A stretch of DNA of 64,000 nucleotides from Moniliella sp. 'wahieum' (Eukaryota; Basidiomycota; Moniliellomycetes; Moniliellales; Moniliellaceae), in NCBI GenBank assembly GCA_003971905.1, contig RSEE01000031.1, positions 310,001 to 374,000 of the forward strand, written 5' to 3'. Positions 1 to 11,366 of the stretch are shown piece after piece. Both the position numbers and the translations under genes were made by a program. Position 1 is the stretch's first letter, and the number at the start of each line of letters is the position of its first letter. The notes beneath the pieces are model-generated. The model searched no databases. It had not been told where the DNA came from and was given only the letters and a program-made list of their open reading frames with translations.

Positions 1-241
1 GATCTGTTGAGCCATAGGGTGGTTCGTGCTTTGGCCAATGTCCCTTCAGTTCCTCCTCAGGCCTGGGAATTCTGTTTTCTCTCTCCTGTTTTTCCTTGTT
101 CAGCGGCTTATAGCCCCTGGTGGCAACTCGCTGCTTGATGTTCCTCTGTAGGCGTTGCTGGTTGGCTTAGACCACCGCCACCACCAGTGCGATTGCATCA
201 CCCTCGAGGACCATCCGGACTCCAGGCCCCAGGTCTCATCA
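1..241 (-). repeat. Dispersed repeat family A, copy 1
   Basis: This stretch is the reverse complement of a roughly 230 bp unit seen again at 30854-31088, 36388-36620, 55541-55770 and, truncated, at 57239-57327. Shared blocks include a GCTTGATGTTCCTCTGTAGG core (near 133-152) and a conserved segment around ATTGCATCACCCTCGAGGAC. It starts at the window edge, so its full extent is unknown. I see no convincing reading frame and no clear RNA polymerase III promoter. It is probably a non-autonomous mobile element or part of a larger one. Confidence 0.75.
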
Positions 242-978
242 AGATCACATGTCACAGTGGTGAGTCTCACCTGTTTTCTTTCCGGGTGCCCTGTCCACTG
301 TCCTCCTCGATCCGATCCGTATCCACTCGCGCAACATACGAATGGAGAGCGAAAAGCGCTTTTTTCTTAACCCTGAGGCCTGACCGCTCTATCCCTACCC
401 CCCTGCTTTTAATTATTCCGTGTCTCCCATCAAAACATACTATGTTCCGAGAAGGCCCGACAGCTCACAGAAGCAACGTCCTGAAGATGGGTTTTATGTT
501 TTTCGTTCGTGCCATATGCCTGAGCGGGTGAGCGCACACGTTGGCCGCTCGTAAAAGTGGGCGTATTTGTGTGAGGGATAGAAGGGTATCCGGTAGATAT
601 AGGTACCACAGACAGTGTCTGCACGCAGCGTTGCTCTTGCGACGAAGCCGAACAGGTGGGCCCAGATTCAACACAGGCATTGCGGCAGTGTCCGCAATGT
701 GCAAGTGGGGTGGATCTAAAATAAGTTGCAAGCCAGGGGCCCCGCGCTAACATCTCAGACAAGCCCCGTCGACGATCCTCGATCCCCCTCAAAAATCAGA
801 GTGGCACCGCAACCGCGCACCATCGAATATCATCACGCATCCTATCCACCAACGCGCCTCTCAGTCCGATGTCCACAACGTCCGTCCCACATATTGGGCC
901 CCATTCCATCCGCTCCCCCGCCACCTGAACCACCACCACCAGCCCATCATCGTTTTCGACTTGCTTTTTTCCGTTCAC
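242..978. other. Intergenic, no gene seen
   Basis: No supported gene. The last 200 bases before 979 are rich in C and T, as expected of a fungal promoter and 5' leader for the gene that follows. Confidence 0.5.
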
Positions 979-2933
979 ATGTCCTCCACCACTGCACCTC
1001 TCATCCATGCTCCCACCAGGCGGCCCCGTTCGCTCAACGACGAGAAGCACAAGCCGCTGTCGGCCACGCTGGCCTCTCCCACTCAATCGCGCTCATCTTC
1101 TCTTACCTCCCTCGCCCCCTTCACTCTCACGCCCAGTCAAGAAGACGAGCCCCCCCTCTCGTCCTACCCTGCTTCCTCCCAAACATCGCTTCTCCAACCT
1201 GCGCCTACGCGCGCGCCTCTTGGCACTTGTGGCGCAAACGCAAAGGCCCGCTCTTTCCCTTTGCTATGCACGCCTGATCACTCACCTTCACCGTCCACCC
1301 CCTCCTCAACTGGAATCCTGCGCAACCCATTGCACGTCCATCGTACACACCCCGTCTCCTTTTCGGAACTAGATGAAAGCGGGAGGGTACGCACACGCAT
1401 TCGCGCGGTCACCTCTGAGCCCGACCCAGAGACTGCGCTTCGGAAAGAGCAGGCCGAAAAACGCGAGCGAGAGCGCAAGCGTGCGCGGGAAAAGGCCGAA
1501 GCACGACAAAGGGAGAAGGAAGCTCAACGCCTGCGGGGGTTAGGCAAGGTTGCCATGCTCTTAGGCATGGCCGATATCAACTTTAACGCCCAAATGGCTA
1601 TCCTTGGTGGGTGGGGTACTGGAAGTGGTTCCACCACCTACCTTCCTTGGAGCAGAAGCGTGAGGCGGAGAGGCAAGTCCGCAAGAAGTTTCAAGCCGAC
1701 CGTCGGCAGCTCGTTCTTGATCATGCTCGCACACCTTCTCCATCCCGATCCTCGGGTCACAGCCTGTTCCACAGGAGGCCGGCTCACTCCCCCCCCGAGG
1801 AGGAAGAATCGGAGGGGGAGACAGAGGAGCACGATGGCTGGCTGAACCCCGATGAGTTAGCTGCCATCAACGCCATTATCAATACCCGCCATTCTATGGC
1901 GGCCGCCCGGGCCTTGTCCAATGGACTTGTCTCGCCACGTCCTCATTCTTCCCAAGAAGTCTCCTCCACCGATGATTCTTCAGGAAAAATTCACTTTGCA
2001 CCCCTTCCTGTGCCGTGGGTGGACGAAGAAAGAAGTTACTTTACCTCTGTCTTCTGGACGTTACTGCGAGAGGACAACAGTCCAGAAAGCCTGCCGTCTA
2101 CCTCCCAAGCTTCCTTGGAGACACACGACAACAATACATCTGATAAGGATGATTCTGAATCAGTTCAGGGTCTCGACCAAGTGCACCACCCACGGCTGCC
2201 GGCTTGGTACGCATCCTTTTTCCTCTTCCCTACACTAGTATACCTGGACACTAACACCATCGTTCACACACGCAACAGGCACATGAAGCATGCCACCAAG
2301 TTCCACCGTCATCACTCCGACGAAGCGTCGATGCTTCCCCCTTCACGGATCAAGTTGCGTCGGACGGAAACAATGGGAGCACTAGAGACCCTCCGTCACT
2401 CAGCCACCAAAAAGCTTCCGCGGCCTACCTTCCGACGCACCATGACCGACCCCCCTCGACGCCGAGAGTTGGACCCAGCCGAGCGTCAGAGGCGGCGTGA
2501 TTTGGTTCTTGCCGCCCGTCCAGGTGGGACGGGAATGGTGACCTTGCTGGATGGCACACGCATTCCCGCACGCAAAGTGACTGATCCGGATGCGGCTTCC
2601 CTATCCCAAAGCGGAGAATGGGGATATGCCCTCTTAGCCAAACACTGTGCCAATCCGGATCCCCCGCTCCATGCGGAGATTATGCGACGGCACGAAGCTG
2701 AGGTGGCCACGCTGGGGCGGGAAGTGCTGGCACACGTGTACCAGATGCGTGCCAAGCGGCTCACGGGGGACGAACCACCAGAAGAAGAACCACCCGAACC
2801 CACCATGCCAGAAGACTTGGATCGGGCCACTACGCGCGCTGCAGCTCAAGAGCTTTACCACCACCGCTCCCAGACTCGGATTGATTCCTCGTCAAGTTCC
2901 TCGGTTGAGTCAGACCAGACGGCGCCAGCCTAA
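979..2933 (+). CDS. Unrecognised basic, coiled-coil-containing fungal protein
   Basis: I do not recognise this protein. The first ATG of the open frame is at 979. The N-terminal 120 residues are Ser/Pro/Thr rich and look disordered. A strongly charged Glu/Arg/Lys helix follows (about 1430-1550), then a short hydrophobic, possibly conserved block with a Tyr-Trp-Lys-Trp-Phe cluster (about 1560-1660), then acidic and Ser-rich segments. The frame shifts by one base near 1605-1611. A 72 bp intron is likely at 2207-2278 (GTACGC donor, CACTAAC branch, CAACAG acceptor). It is a multiple of three, so translation reads through it. The C-terminal part (about 2400-2930) is basic, then Pro/Glu rich, and ends in a serine run. 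Coding is supported by the long frame and the good intron. The function is unknown. Confidence 0.7.
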
Positions 2934-3936
2934 CGATGGCCACATCTCGTCAAAATGTTCATCATAATGGCACATTACTTATTGACGGGGCTTGCTGCGG
3001 ACCCGCTCCCTCTTTTTTGCCCGGTGCAATGGAGTAGTTGTGCTATACTGTCGCCTGCCTCAATACCGTTTCCATCTGTCCCTCTGTCCCTGTTCCCGGG
3101 TGGTGTGCTATCGATCCTATCCTGCATCTATCATGAGAAGAACGGGTAGAGCCGACCCACCAAGGCAACATCTCGTCCACGCTCTGTTTTTGCATGATCC
3201 TAACTGCGCCATATTTTACCGTCATGCCACTGGTTTCACTCTGGTCACTGGCCTCGCTGTCTGCATACTGTACATTTGCCCTGGAAAGGAATACCCCGTA
3301 TGTGCGTAAATCCCTGTCGCTGAGATATGTCGATTGATACAGTCAGTATACGGCGGTGTTATCGGAGATGTGAGTGTCTCTAATAATACGAAGAGCGCAA
3401 TGCAGCCCATCCTGCAAATTCATAGGCAGCCATCGCTGCAACACCCAACGTAACGCAATTATAGGATGGGGTGCATCTACGTCACTAGTACATGAGACCG
3501 CATGCAACAAGGATCAAGCTAATCTAGCTCTAAGGGCGGAGGGAATGCACAGTCGCTAATATCGGAGCTACATGGGGTGCCTCTACTACCAGCTCTACCA
3601 GGGTCCCACAAACGCCTCCAATAGTAGTGTCGCGAAACAGGGTTACAATTTGGGGAAGACCGTATTCAACGTTCATTGATCATAACTGAGTGCTCACTCA
3701 CGGCCTGCCTAACAGTACAGCCGTCATGCGTAGTCGTGTCTCATGGTCTCAGATCTCATCCCAGGATATGGTGTGGTTGCGAGAGGTTCATCGTTCATCA
3801 ATACTTTCAGGCCCCGACTCGCCTGTAGGGTGTGGTTCAGATTTGTTCGATCCGAAAGCCGACTCAGTCCTCAGTTGATCTATATCACAGTAGGAATGAA
3901 GGAGTGAAAGGTAGAGTAGGATATTAGCTTGACCCA
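2934..3936. other. Intergenic, no gene seen
   Basis: About 1 kb between the 3' ends of two convergent genes. The small frames here have no domain-like composition. I see no tRNA or clear repeat. Confidence 0.5.
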
Positions 3937-5748
3937 TTAGGCTGAATTAGGGCTGGCTCCCAAGCCATGAAGGTAGAGGAAATTCCTCAGGTCACGCAGA
4001 CCTTCGGTCTTACCCTGGACTACGACCGTAGCCTGCCCTGATCCAAGGCCCGAGTTGAGATCTTGACGGATGACAGGGTTGTCGCCACAGAGGACGCGGG
4101 TCGCCACACGGTGAAGGGTGGGCAGGTCAACCTTATCGATCTGTGCGCACATTTCCTCCACGCTGGTCCGCTTGTTGTCTGCCAGCAGTTGGCGTCCGAG
4201 ATCCTCCACCTGCACCAGCCGGCTTTCCAGAGACATAACCAAACTGCTCTTGAGCTGGTTACGGGCGCGCGCCAGCTCAATCTCTGTCACACCACCTTGG
4301 TATTCCATGGGTGCCGTGCACTTGATCAGCTCCTGGGCAATGACGTAGCCAATGCTGCTCACAAAGCTGGGATGCACGCTGGCAGCAATGCCAAACAGGC
4401 CCGAGTCGTTGTAGCAATGATGGAAGGCACTGCAGTGCTCCACCGCATGGAAGCGGTTCAACACATTGGTGTAGAGACGCGAGTACATTCCCTTGCCTGG
4501 TCCCCCGGCACTGAACGAACCACCCCCACCAAGGAGAACTTGCAGGGTCGCCAACGCATACAGATCCGGGTCGTGCACGTTCATCCCCTCAAACCCAACG
4601 TAGACATGGGTAAACTCCGACGAGGGATCTTCGATAAACAGTTCACCTCCAGTATAGCGTGACTTTCGGTGGCCAGCGCGTTCCAGTCCGATGCCGAACC
4701 CGAGGGTGCGTCAAAAATAGTGTCGGGGCATACGAGGAAGCACTGGAGAGAGAGGAGGCGGAAGAAACGGACCCCGTGTCCGACACAGGGCGTGCAGGCA
4801 TCCCTCCAAATAATTTTTCCACTTCTTGCACCAGGACCTGGTGATCCATCCCCGCTCCGGCTACAACCATCCGTTCAGGCGAGTACCACAGCTTGCGGAA
4901 CTCGCGCAAGTTCTCGGAGGTCATTTGGGCCACACTCTCAGGCGGGGCGAGGAGAGGGTTGCCCAGCGTGTTTCCCTTGTACGCCACAGCATGCAGAACC
5001 TCAGGGAGGTTGAGCTCTGGCTTGCTCGTGCACTCTGACACCTCCCAAGTCACAGCGTCCTTCATCAAAGCCAGTTCCTCCTCATCGATGAGGGGGTGGA
5101 GGAGAGTATCGGCAAAAATTGAAAGCACGGGACCAAGGTGCTCTTTAAAAAAAGAGGCTTGATACAGGATTGATTCGCGGGCTGACGTGCACATGACGTT
5201 GCTACCCACTGCATCAATGGCCTTGACCATCTCCTCGGCTGAGCGGTTGGTCGTAGCCTGCAAGCCGGGTCAGTATGTTACGTCACTGCGGTGGAAAGCA
5301 GCAGGTGCTTGAGTAAAGTACGCACCTTGAACGCCATCCGGTCCGTCATATGCGACACTCCGCTCTCACCTGGCACCCAGAGCCTCTCGTAACGAGAGCC
5401 AGCATCAACATAGACACCCGCAGCAGAAAAGTGGCCAGGAGTCGAGTCCGATGCAACACGGAGACCATTGGGGAGGGTAGTGATCTGAGTCAGAGCATCT
5501 GAGGAGACAGTTGGATTGGACACCACGTTCTCTCGCAACGAGGGAGATAGGGAAAGATGTGACCTGGCGGAGGAGGAAAGGTGGGAGCGAGCGGAGGAAG
5601 ATGCTTGAGCTGCGGCGGATAGGGCGCGCGCCACGCCGTGTGGGCTGAGCTGTACTCGTGGCGGACACGACGTGGAGAGAGAGCGAGTGACCATGCCGAG
5701 CATCCTTCCCGTCGGCGCTGGGCGCAGGGGCATTATCGGGAGCCGCAT
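3937..5748 (-). CDS. MAS2: Mitochondrial processing peptidase alpha subunit
   Basis: Non-catalytic alpha subunit of the matrix peptidase that removes presequences from imported proteins. The hallmark glycine-rich loop, LLGGGGSFSAGGPGKGMYSR, is intact at about 4470-4530. The segment aligned with the beta-subunit zinc site reads GVSHMTDRMAFK, without the HxxEH motif, which fits alpha. I chose the start at 5748 (MRLPIMPLRP), which gives an Arg/Ser/Ala-rich presequence. The frame is open to an ATG at 5886, but that would add a poly-proline tract. Exon 1 is 5748-5336, the intron is 5335-5258 (78 bp, ACTGAC branch) and exon 2 runs from 5257 to the stop. One frameshift near 4700 precedes the conserved SRYTGGELFI block and is probably a base-call error. 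The gene is divergent from the small gene at 5992, leaving about 240 bp of shared promoter. Confidence 0.93.
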
Positions 5749-5991
5749 TGGATAGGAAGCAGAGGAAGAAGGTGGTGGTGGTGGTGGTGGTGGCGGCGGG
5801 GCTCGCAACCTTCGCCGCCAACCCCCGCAGTGCCGCAGCAGCGACCGAAACGACTTGGCAATGTTCTGAACCTGAACGTTCAGCACATCTTAGTGAGTCC
5901 GGAGTGACTGATCCGTACTGCGATTGTGTGAAGCCAAAACCCGGCGTTTCGGCCACCTGGATTCCGAATAAACGCCGCGGCGGAAATAGCA

Positions 5992-6366
5992 ATGCACCGA
6001 TCCCTCTCCACTGCCGCCGCCTTGGTATTTTCAGTGCGCCTCGGCCAGCGCTGAGCGCCAGGTCAGCTTGTCCGGCGGCAATTGGTGGTTGCTTCCACAC
6101 AACCAGTTGGCGATCCTGCCACCACCACCATCTCGCGCACCCATCCTCCCCCCGCATCCCCTTCCAACAATGCATCCTGGTTTGACTCATATTTGCGCTA
6201 CTTTATCTGTCTCTCTTTATCAGGACCCTTCCCTCTGCTGGTTCGGCATTGCCCGTTCTCTCAGCGGAGGACGAGATGATGATCCGTCATCAATTAGAGT
6301 CAAGCACGGATCCAACCGCTTCGCAGCGGTTGATGCCGATCCGCTTTCAGCACATTATCTGACTCT
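5992..6366 (+). CDS. Possible small nuclear-encoded mitochondrial protein
   Basis: This reading is inferred. An ATG at 5992 starts MHRSLSTAAALVFSVRLGQR, which looks like a mitochondrial presequence (Arg, Ser and Ala rich, no acidic residues). After a one-base frameshift the frame continues to about 6179. A short intron at 6180-6223 (44 bp, weak GTTTGA donor, TATCAG acceptor) joins it to a charged, helix-like block (SAEDEMMIRHQLE) ending near 6366. The next in-frame stop may itself be an error, because coding-like sequence continues to about 6470. It would share a promoter with MAS2. I cannot name the family. A small mitochondrial ribosomal protein is conceivable but not shown. Confidence 0.35.
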
Positions 6367-6469
6367 CCTCCTCGCCGGTGGGGCACTTGGCCGCTGTGCA
6401 GCCACGCTTGGGCCTTCCAGTTTTCCCCTACATTGAAGGGCGGCGCGCTAAATCTTGTTTTCTCGTTGT

Positions 6470-7690
6470 TTTCGCTAGTGCCTGGCGCGTTTTCTGCTGC
6501 AGTTATTCTGTCCTGCCCACTCCGCCTTCATATAATGGCTCTCTTACTTAGGATAAAGAGCAGGGATGAGGTCGATGCGGTCCTCCATCTCATGGCCGGT
6601 GGAGGAGGACCAAGTACGGTAGAATTTGACGCACTTTTCCTATGGAGCAAATCATGCTCATGACTGGATGAGCATCGTTACGCGGCATGCATCATACATC
6701 TGCATCACCCAGGCTCAGCTCTGGTTGACACCGTGGCTGCATACGTTGTGGTCAAGCTTCAAGCTTCAAGGTGAATGATGTTTTGAATTAGCGACATTGT
6801 AAGGAAATCTTGCGGTCGCGCACGTCGCGCAAGACTCGCAACTTGTGCCTGTTGATGCAACTTCCGCACCTTATCTCGCCCCCTCGCGCTTCTCTCCTCG
6901 CACCACTCCGAGTGGAAGATGAGTCCCATCGGCAAGTGGGGTAGGGCTGCGCGTTCCAGGTTCCATGCGCAGCAGGCCAAGCGCTAAGCAGCACATGCCA
7001 TTCCCTTGCTCCTGGTGTTTCTATGTGGCTTCTACTTCCGGCACGGAGCATCCCATCACATGGTGGTGTGCGTCATATGGCATGGCGGTCTGCGGGTTGG
7101 GTTGGGTGGCTGGTGTGGCGCTTTTGGAGGGTGGCGTCCGGCGCCTGGCCTCGGGGATATGCAGAACCAATCCGTCGGAGGTTGCGAGACCTTCCTGCGG
7201 CGGACACGGGACACTGGCGTGGCCTGCCAGCCGGCGTGTCTGCCCAGGCCATGGAAAAGGCGAGGGAGACGGATAGGGTGGAGGGGGGCGAGTGAGGCCG
7301 GTGAGACGAGGCAGTGCCAGGCAGTGCTCCAAGGCGGTGCACAGCCGCGCTCGAACAGCCTCGATCAGCCGGAGTGACCGGTGAGCGTCACTCATCAACG
7401 TCATCGGTCACCCGTCACGTGCATATCACCGACCATCAGCATGTGCCGGCGGCGAGGCTGACTGCCGCAGTGCCTGCTCATGTGCTTGCCCTGCGGAGAG
7501 ACACACGCGCACAGGGGCAGTCTCGCGCCCTCGAGTCCCATTATGAAATCGGCTAGCGTGTGCTGGGCTGGTGCCTGCCGGTGCCTACGGATGCCTACGG
7601 GTGCTGGTGCTGGTGCTGCCGAGGTGATGCACATGCTTTGGGGACGACCCCCCGCGTCCTTCCCTTTCCCACCACCACCCTCCTCCCCCC
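6470..7690. other. Intergenic region upstream of CaM kinase
   Basis: No supported gene. It contains a (AAGCTTC)n heptad array at 6753-6770 and a C/T-rich leader just before 7691. Confidence 0.45.
6753..6770. repeat. AAGCTTC heptad array
   Basis: About 2.5 units of a 7 bp period made of the palindrome AAGCTT plus one C. It belongs to the window-wide heptad family. Confidence 0.8.
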
Positions 7691-8882
7691 ATGTCCACCA
7701 CGCAAAAGAAAGTGCGGACGGTGCCTTGCGCATACAAGACGGGCCGCACCCTGGGCAGCGGCACCTACGCCGTCGTCAAGGAGGCCCAGCGCATTAGCGA
7801 TGGCCAGCGGTTTGCGTGCAAGATCATCAGCAAGAACCTGCTGCGGGGCCGGGAGCAGATGATCCGCAACGAGATTTTGGCCATGAAGAAGGTATCTCAA
7901 GGCCACCACAACTGCGTCACCCTGGTTGACTACTTTGAGACGCTCAACAACCTCTACGTAGTCACGGAACTTTGCACTGGTGGCGAGCTGTTTGACCGGA
8001 TCTGCGAGCGCGGTTCCTACTATGAAAAGTGCGTTCTTCTCCCTCTGACTCCAATGAGGACTAGGCTGACCTATGATTCCATCTTAGGGATGCTGCCCAC
8101 CTTGTCCGAACCATCACAGGAGCGGTCAAGTACCTGCATGACAATGGCGTCATTCACGGGGTACGTCCTGCCTCTCTCCCTCCTCCTCCTGCCTCCTCGG
8201 CACCATCCTAACCTGATCCCCTTTAGACCTTAAACCGGAGAACCTGCTTTTCAAGGACAAAAGCGAAGATGCCGAACTGGTCATTGCGGATTTCGGACTG
8301 TCGCGCATCGTGGACGACAACAAGATGGTGTTACTCAACACGACGTGCGGCACACCCGGCTACATGGCTCCTGAGATCTTCAACAAGACAGGGCACTACA
8401 AGCCGGTGGACCTGTGGGCAGTGGGGGTGATCACCTACTTTCTCTTGTCGGGCTACACGCCCTTTGACCGCGAATCGATGGCGGAGGAAGTCAAGGCCAT
8501 CACCTCGGCCGATTACGCGTTTGAGCCAAGTGTCTACTGGGAGCGCGTCTCCCCTGCCGCCAAAGACTTTATTACCAAGCTCCTGGTAATTGACCCTGAG
8601 AAACGGATGACGGCAGCCCAGGCGTTGGAGCACCCTTGGTTGGCCGGGGCCGAGGCGCAAGACGCGGACCTTCTGCCGGGTATGAAGCGGGCGTTCGACG
8701 GGAAGATGACGTTCCGCAAGGCGGTCAATGGTATCCGCTTGATCAACCGTTTGCGCACCGAGGCCCACTCGGTCGACTCCAACCCAGTCCGGCCCGCCGA
8801 GGTGGAGGAGATCCAACGCTCGATCGAGATTGCCAAGCACGAGGCGCCGCCCGAGCAGGTCTTGGCCAAAGACCAGGACTAA
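7691..8882 (+). CDS. CMK1: Calcium/calmodulin-dependent protein kinase
   Basis: A Ser/Thr kinase of the CaMK1 type, with a fungal CMK1-like length of about 355 residues. The glycine loop is LGSGTYAVV, the catalytic lysine lies in FACKII, the magnesium loop is ADFGLSR, and GTPGYMAPE is the APE segment. A basic and hydrophobic stretch after the kinase domain (FRKAVNGIRLINRLRTE) fits the autoinhibitory and calmodulin-binding helix. There are three exons: 7691-8028, 8088-8160 and 8227-8882. The introns are 8029-8087 (GCTGAC branch) and 8161-8226. The catalytic loop spans intron 2. It reads HRDLKPEN if one C is restored near 8156 (CC read as C), and is otherwise out of frame. The stop is TAA at 8880. 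Confidence 0.92.
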
Positions 8883-9127
8883 GAACGCTCTTGCCTCTTC
8901 CTGGCTCTTCTGTAATTCTACGATGGAACATTTATCAATACTTCCACATTTCGCTTTCAGTCAGCTCACAGCTTCCCAAAGAGAGTGGGTGGGGACTTTG
9001 TTCGTAAAACTCGGGGTCAAATTGGTAGGGGCTAGAGTGCCAACAACTGGAACAGGGGAGAGAGAGAGACCCTGCATGCACACCGCACATACGGGAGGAA
9101 AGAGGGAATCCTCGGAGGGGTTACCGG

Positions 9128-10943
9128 TTACCCGCGCAGGCTCTGACCCGTCGAAGGACCGTTGTAGCTAAAGCCGGCAAACTGAGCCTGAACTGTAGCC
9201 GAGAGAAGGTGCGAGTCGTCCACCAGGGAGTCGGTAGGGACCTCGTTGGTAAACTCAGGGTCAAAGTTGGAGGTGTCGATGGCAGAGGCCACACTGGGTT
9301 TGAAGGGCGGCCGCACCTTCTTTTGCCAGAGCAGGTCCCAATCAATATGCTTGGAAAAGAACGGATGGGACTTGATCGCCTGGGCCCCTGCCGCGCCCGA
9401 ACCCAGGCGCTGTGCCGGGTCCCTCTGCAGAAGCAGAGTGAGGAGCGAGCGGGCATCCGGGTTCACGTCATCAGGAAAGCGGAGAGGATCTTGTAGAATC
9501 TTGCGGTACATCTCATTCACGTCCTCCGAGTAGAACGGCGGCAGGCCCGTCAACATCTCATACAGAAGAACCCCCAGCGTCCACCAGTCCACCGCCTTGG
9601 AGTAGCCCTGGCCCAAGAGAATTTCGGGAGAAAGGTACTCGGGAGTTCCACAGAATGTGTTGGTTGTTGCCTCGGCATCCATGTTGAGTTTACACAGGCC
9701 AAAGTCGCACAACGCAATGTGGCCTGTATAGTCGAGAAGAATATTCTCGGCTTGAGGTCACGGTAAATGACTTGGAAACCATGCAGGTGTTCCAAGGCCA
9801 GCAACAGCTCGGCAGAGTAGAAACGCGAGCGCTCCTCACTGAACCGGCCCTCCTGCTGGAGATGATGGAATAGTTCACCACCGTTGACAAAAGCGAGGAC
9901 GAGATAGAGCTTGTCCGGCGACTGGAAAGACAACTTGAGGGGGACGATAAATGGACAGTTGACTTGAGCGAGCACGGTGCGCTCGGCAAGCGTATGGGTG
10001 ACTCGCTTCGACTGACAATGTGGGCCTTACGAAGCGTCTTCATGGCATAGATCCGGCTCGTGTCCCGCTTGCGCACTTGCATCACCTTCCCAAACGAGCC
10101 CTTGCCAATAACCTTGAGCAGCTCAAAGCTGCCCATGTCAATCTTTTCCGATGGCCCTGTGGGGCGGTAGGCAACTTGCAAGCGCACCTGGCCCGTTCCA
10201 CCAGAAATGGCAAACCACTCGTCGGTGCCTTGCCCATGGGAGCGACCTTGGAGGCCAAACTGTCAAAGTGAGGGACAAACTTGACAGAGCCAAGGAATAC
10301 ATCGGCCACACCCATCGCTTTGTCGCCTCCGCCCGAACTTTCATTCGAGGGTGGGTGCTCCTGAGCACGGAGGTAAATCGACAAGGAAAGCTCCGAGTTG
10401 CGGCTTACATCAAAGTTGGCCTTGTACAGCCAGCAGGGGCTGGCCAGGTCGCCCGCGACCGAGTCGAGCAGGACCTCGTTCTTGTCAAACTCGAGCACGG
10501 CATAGGGCAGCCACCAGACATTGCGCTTGTGTCCAGGAGTAAACGCGAGTGCGGGCGATTGGGCGACGTTACGGCCGAGGGAGGAGCCATACAGGCTGCC
10601 CACACCAACGGGGTGGCCCATCTCCACGTCCCGCTGAGCAGCACGGGCGACAGCATCGGGTACGGACATACCGGCCGGCATGCTCAGCCCGCGCGCTTGG
10701 ACGACGGCAATGGTGAGCACGCCAGTGCGCGCGATGGGGGCACCTGTGGCAGAGGCAAGGGGAGGGGGCATGCTGCCTGCATGGGCGGGGACGGCTGGCT
10801 TGGCCTGCTCGGCCAGGTTGCTCGAGCTGGTGCGGGCGGACAAGACGCCGTCCTTGAGTTCTGCGGGGGGGGTGGAGGGTTAGCACCGGGAGGCAGGCGA
10901 TGCGCGGCGCACACGTACTGCTTCCAAGCTTCCACGAGGCCAT
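9128..10943 (-). CDS. YPK1: AGC kinase of the YPK1/gad8 (SGK-like) type with C2-like domain
   Basis: Kinase that acts below TORC2 and PDK1 in sphingolipid and membrane-stress signalling, known from yeasts and inferred here. Exon 1 (10943-10919) encodes MASWKLGS. A 58 bp intron (10918-10861, GCTAAC branch) leads into KLKDGVLSARTSS, a start typical of the family. A C2-like domain follows (about 10700-10180). The kinase domain has GKGSFGKV, CDFGLCKLN and the T-loop TNTFCGTPEYLSPE. The C-terminal extension carries the hydrophobic motif QFAGFSY. The frame breaks three times, each repaired by one base: near 10215 (TTTT read as TTT), 10009 (GG as G) and 9748 (GG as G, restoring DLKPENILL). The ATG at 10943 is better than the non-ATG starts inside exon 2. 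Confidence 0.92.
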
Positions 10944-10954
10944 GGAGAGGTGGT

Positions 10955-11276
10955 AGGGGGGGGGGGTGGCGGTGGTGGCGGTGGCGGTGGTGGCGGTGGC
11001 GTGGGCGTGCGCTGAGGCTGGGATGGACATGCGTGCCTGGGCCAGGCGTCGGTGTGCGATTTTGCTCAGGCTGGGTGGCTCCTGCTGTGCTGCTTGCTAT
11101 TGCCGCTGCCTATTCAATGCAAGACTCAACCCCATCCCACTTCCCAGTCGCATGGCTTGCTCCACGCTGACCTAAGCCAGCGCGCTCGCCCCGCCCGCCA
11201 CCCACGCGCCGTCACGCGTCAGCGATCATCGATCATCGCGCCATCGACGGTCACCGGTCACCGGTCACCGGTCACC
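10955..11276. repeat. GGTGGC microsatellite and ACCGGTC heptad array
   Basis: A G-run plus GGTGGCGGT-type microsatellite lies at about 10955-11010, in the leader of the kinase gene. Four phased copies of GGTCACC, that is the palindrome ACCGGT with one C spacer, lie at 11249-11276. An ATCGAT-type pair sits just before at about 11224-11238. No gene is seen between 10944 and 11366. Confidence 0.75.
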
Positions 11277-11366
11277 TGACCGGACCAGCCCATATCTCAC
11301 ACCCCGTGGCTACCAATACCACCGCCTCCTCTACGCCGCCCAGCCAGCCAAGCCAGTACAATACAT

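Noticed and set aside
4063-4662. 199-codon plus-strand frame
   Set aside because: Antisense to the conserved C-terminal half of MAS2.
10151-11170. 339-codon plus-strand frame
   Set aside because: Antisense to the YPK1 C2-like domain and its G-rich leader.
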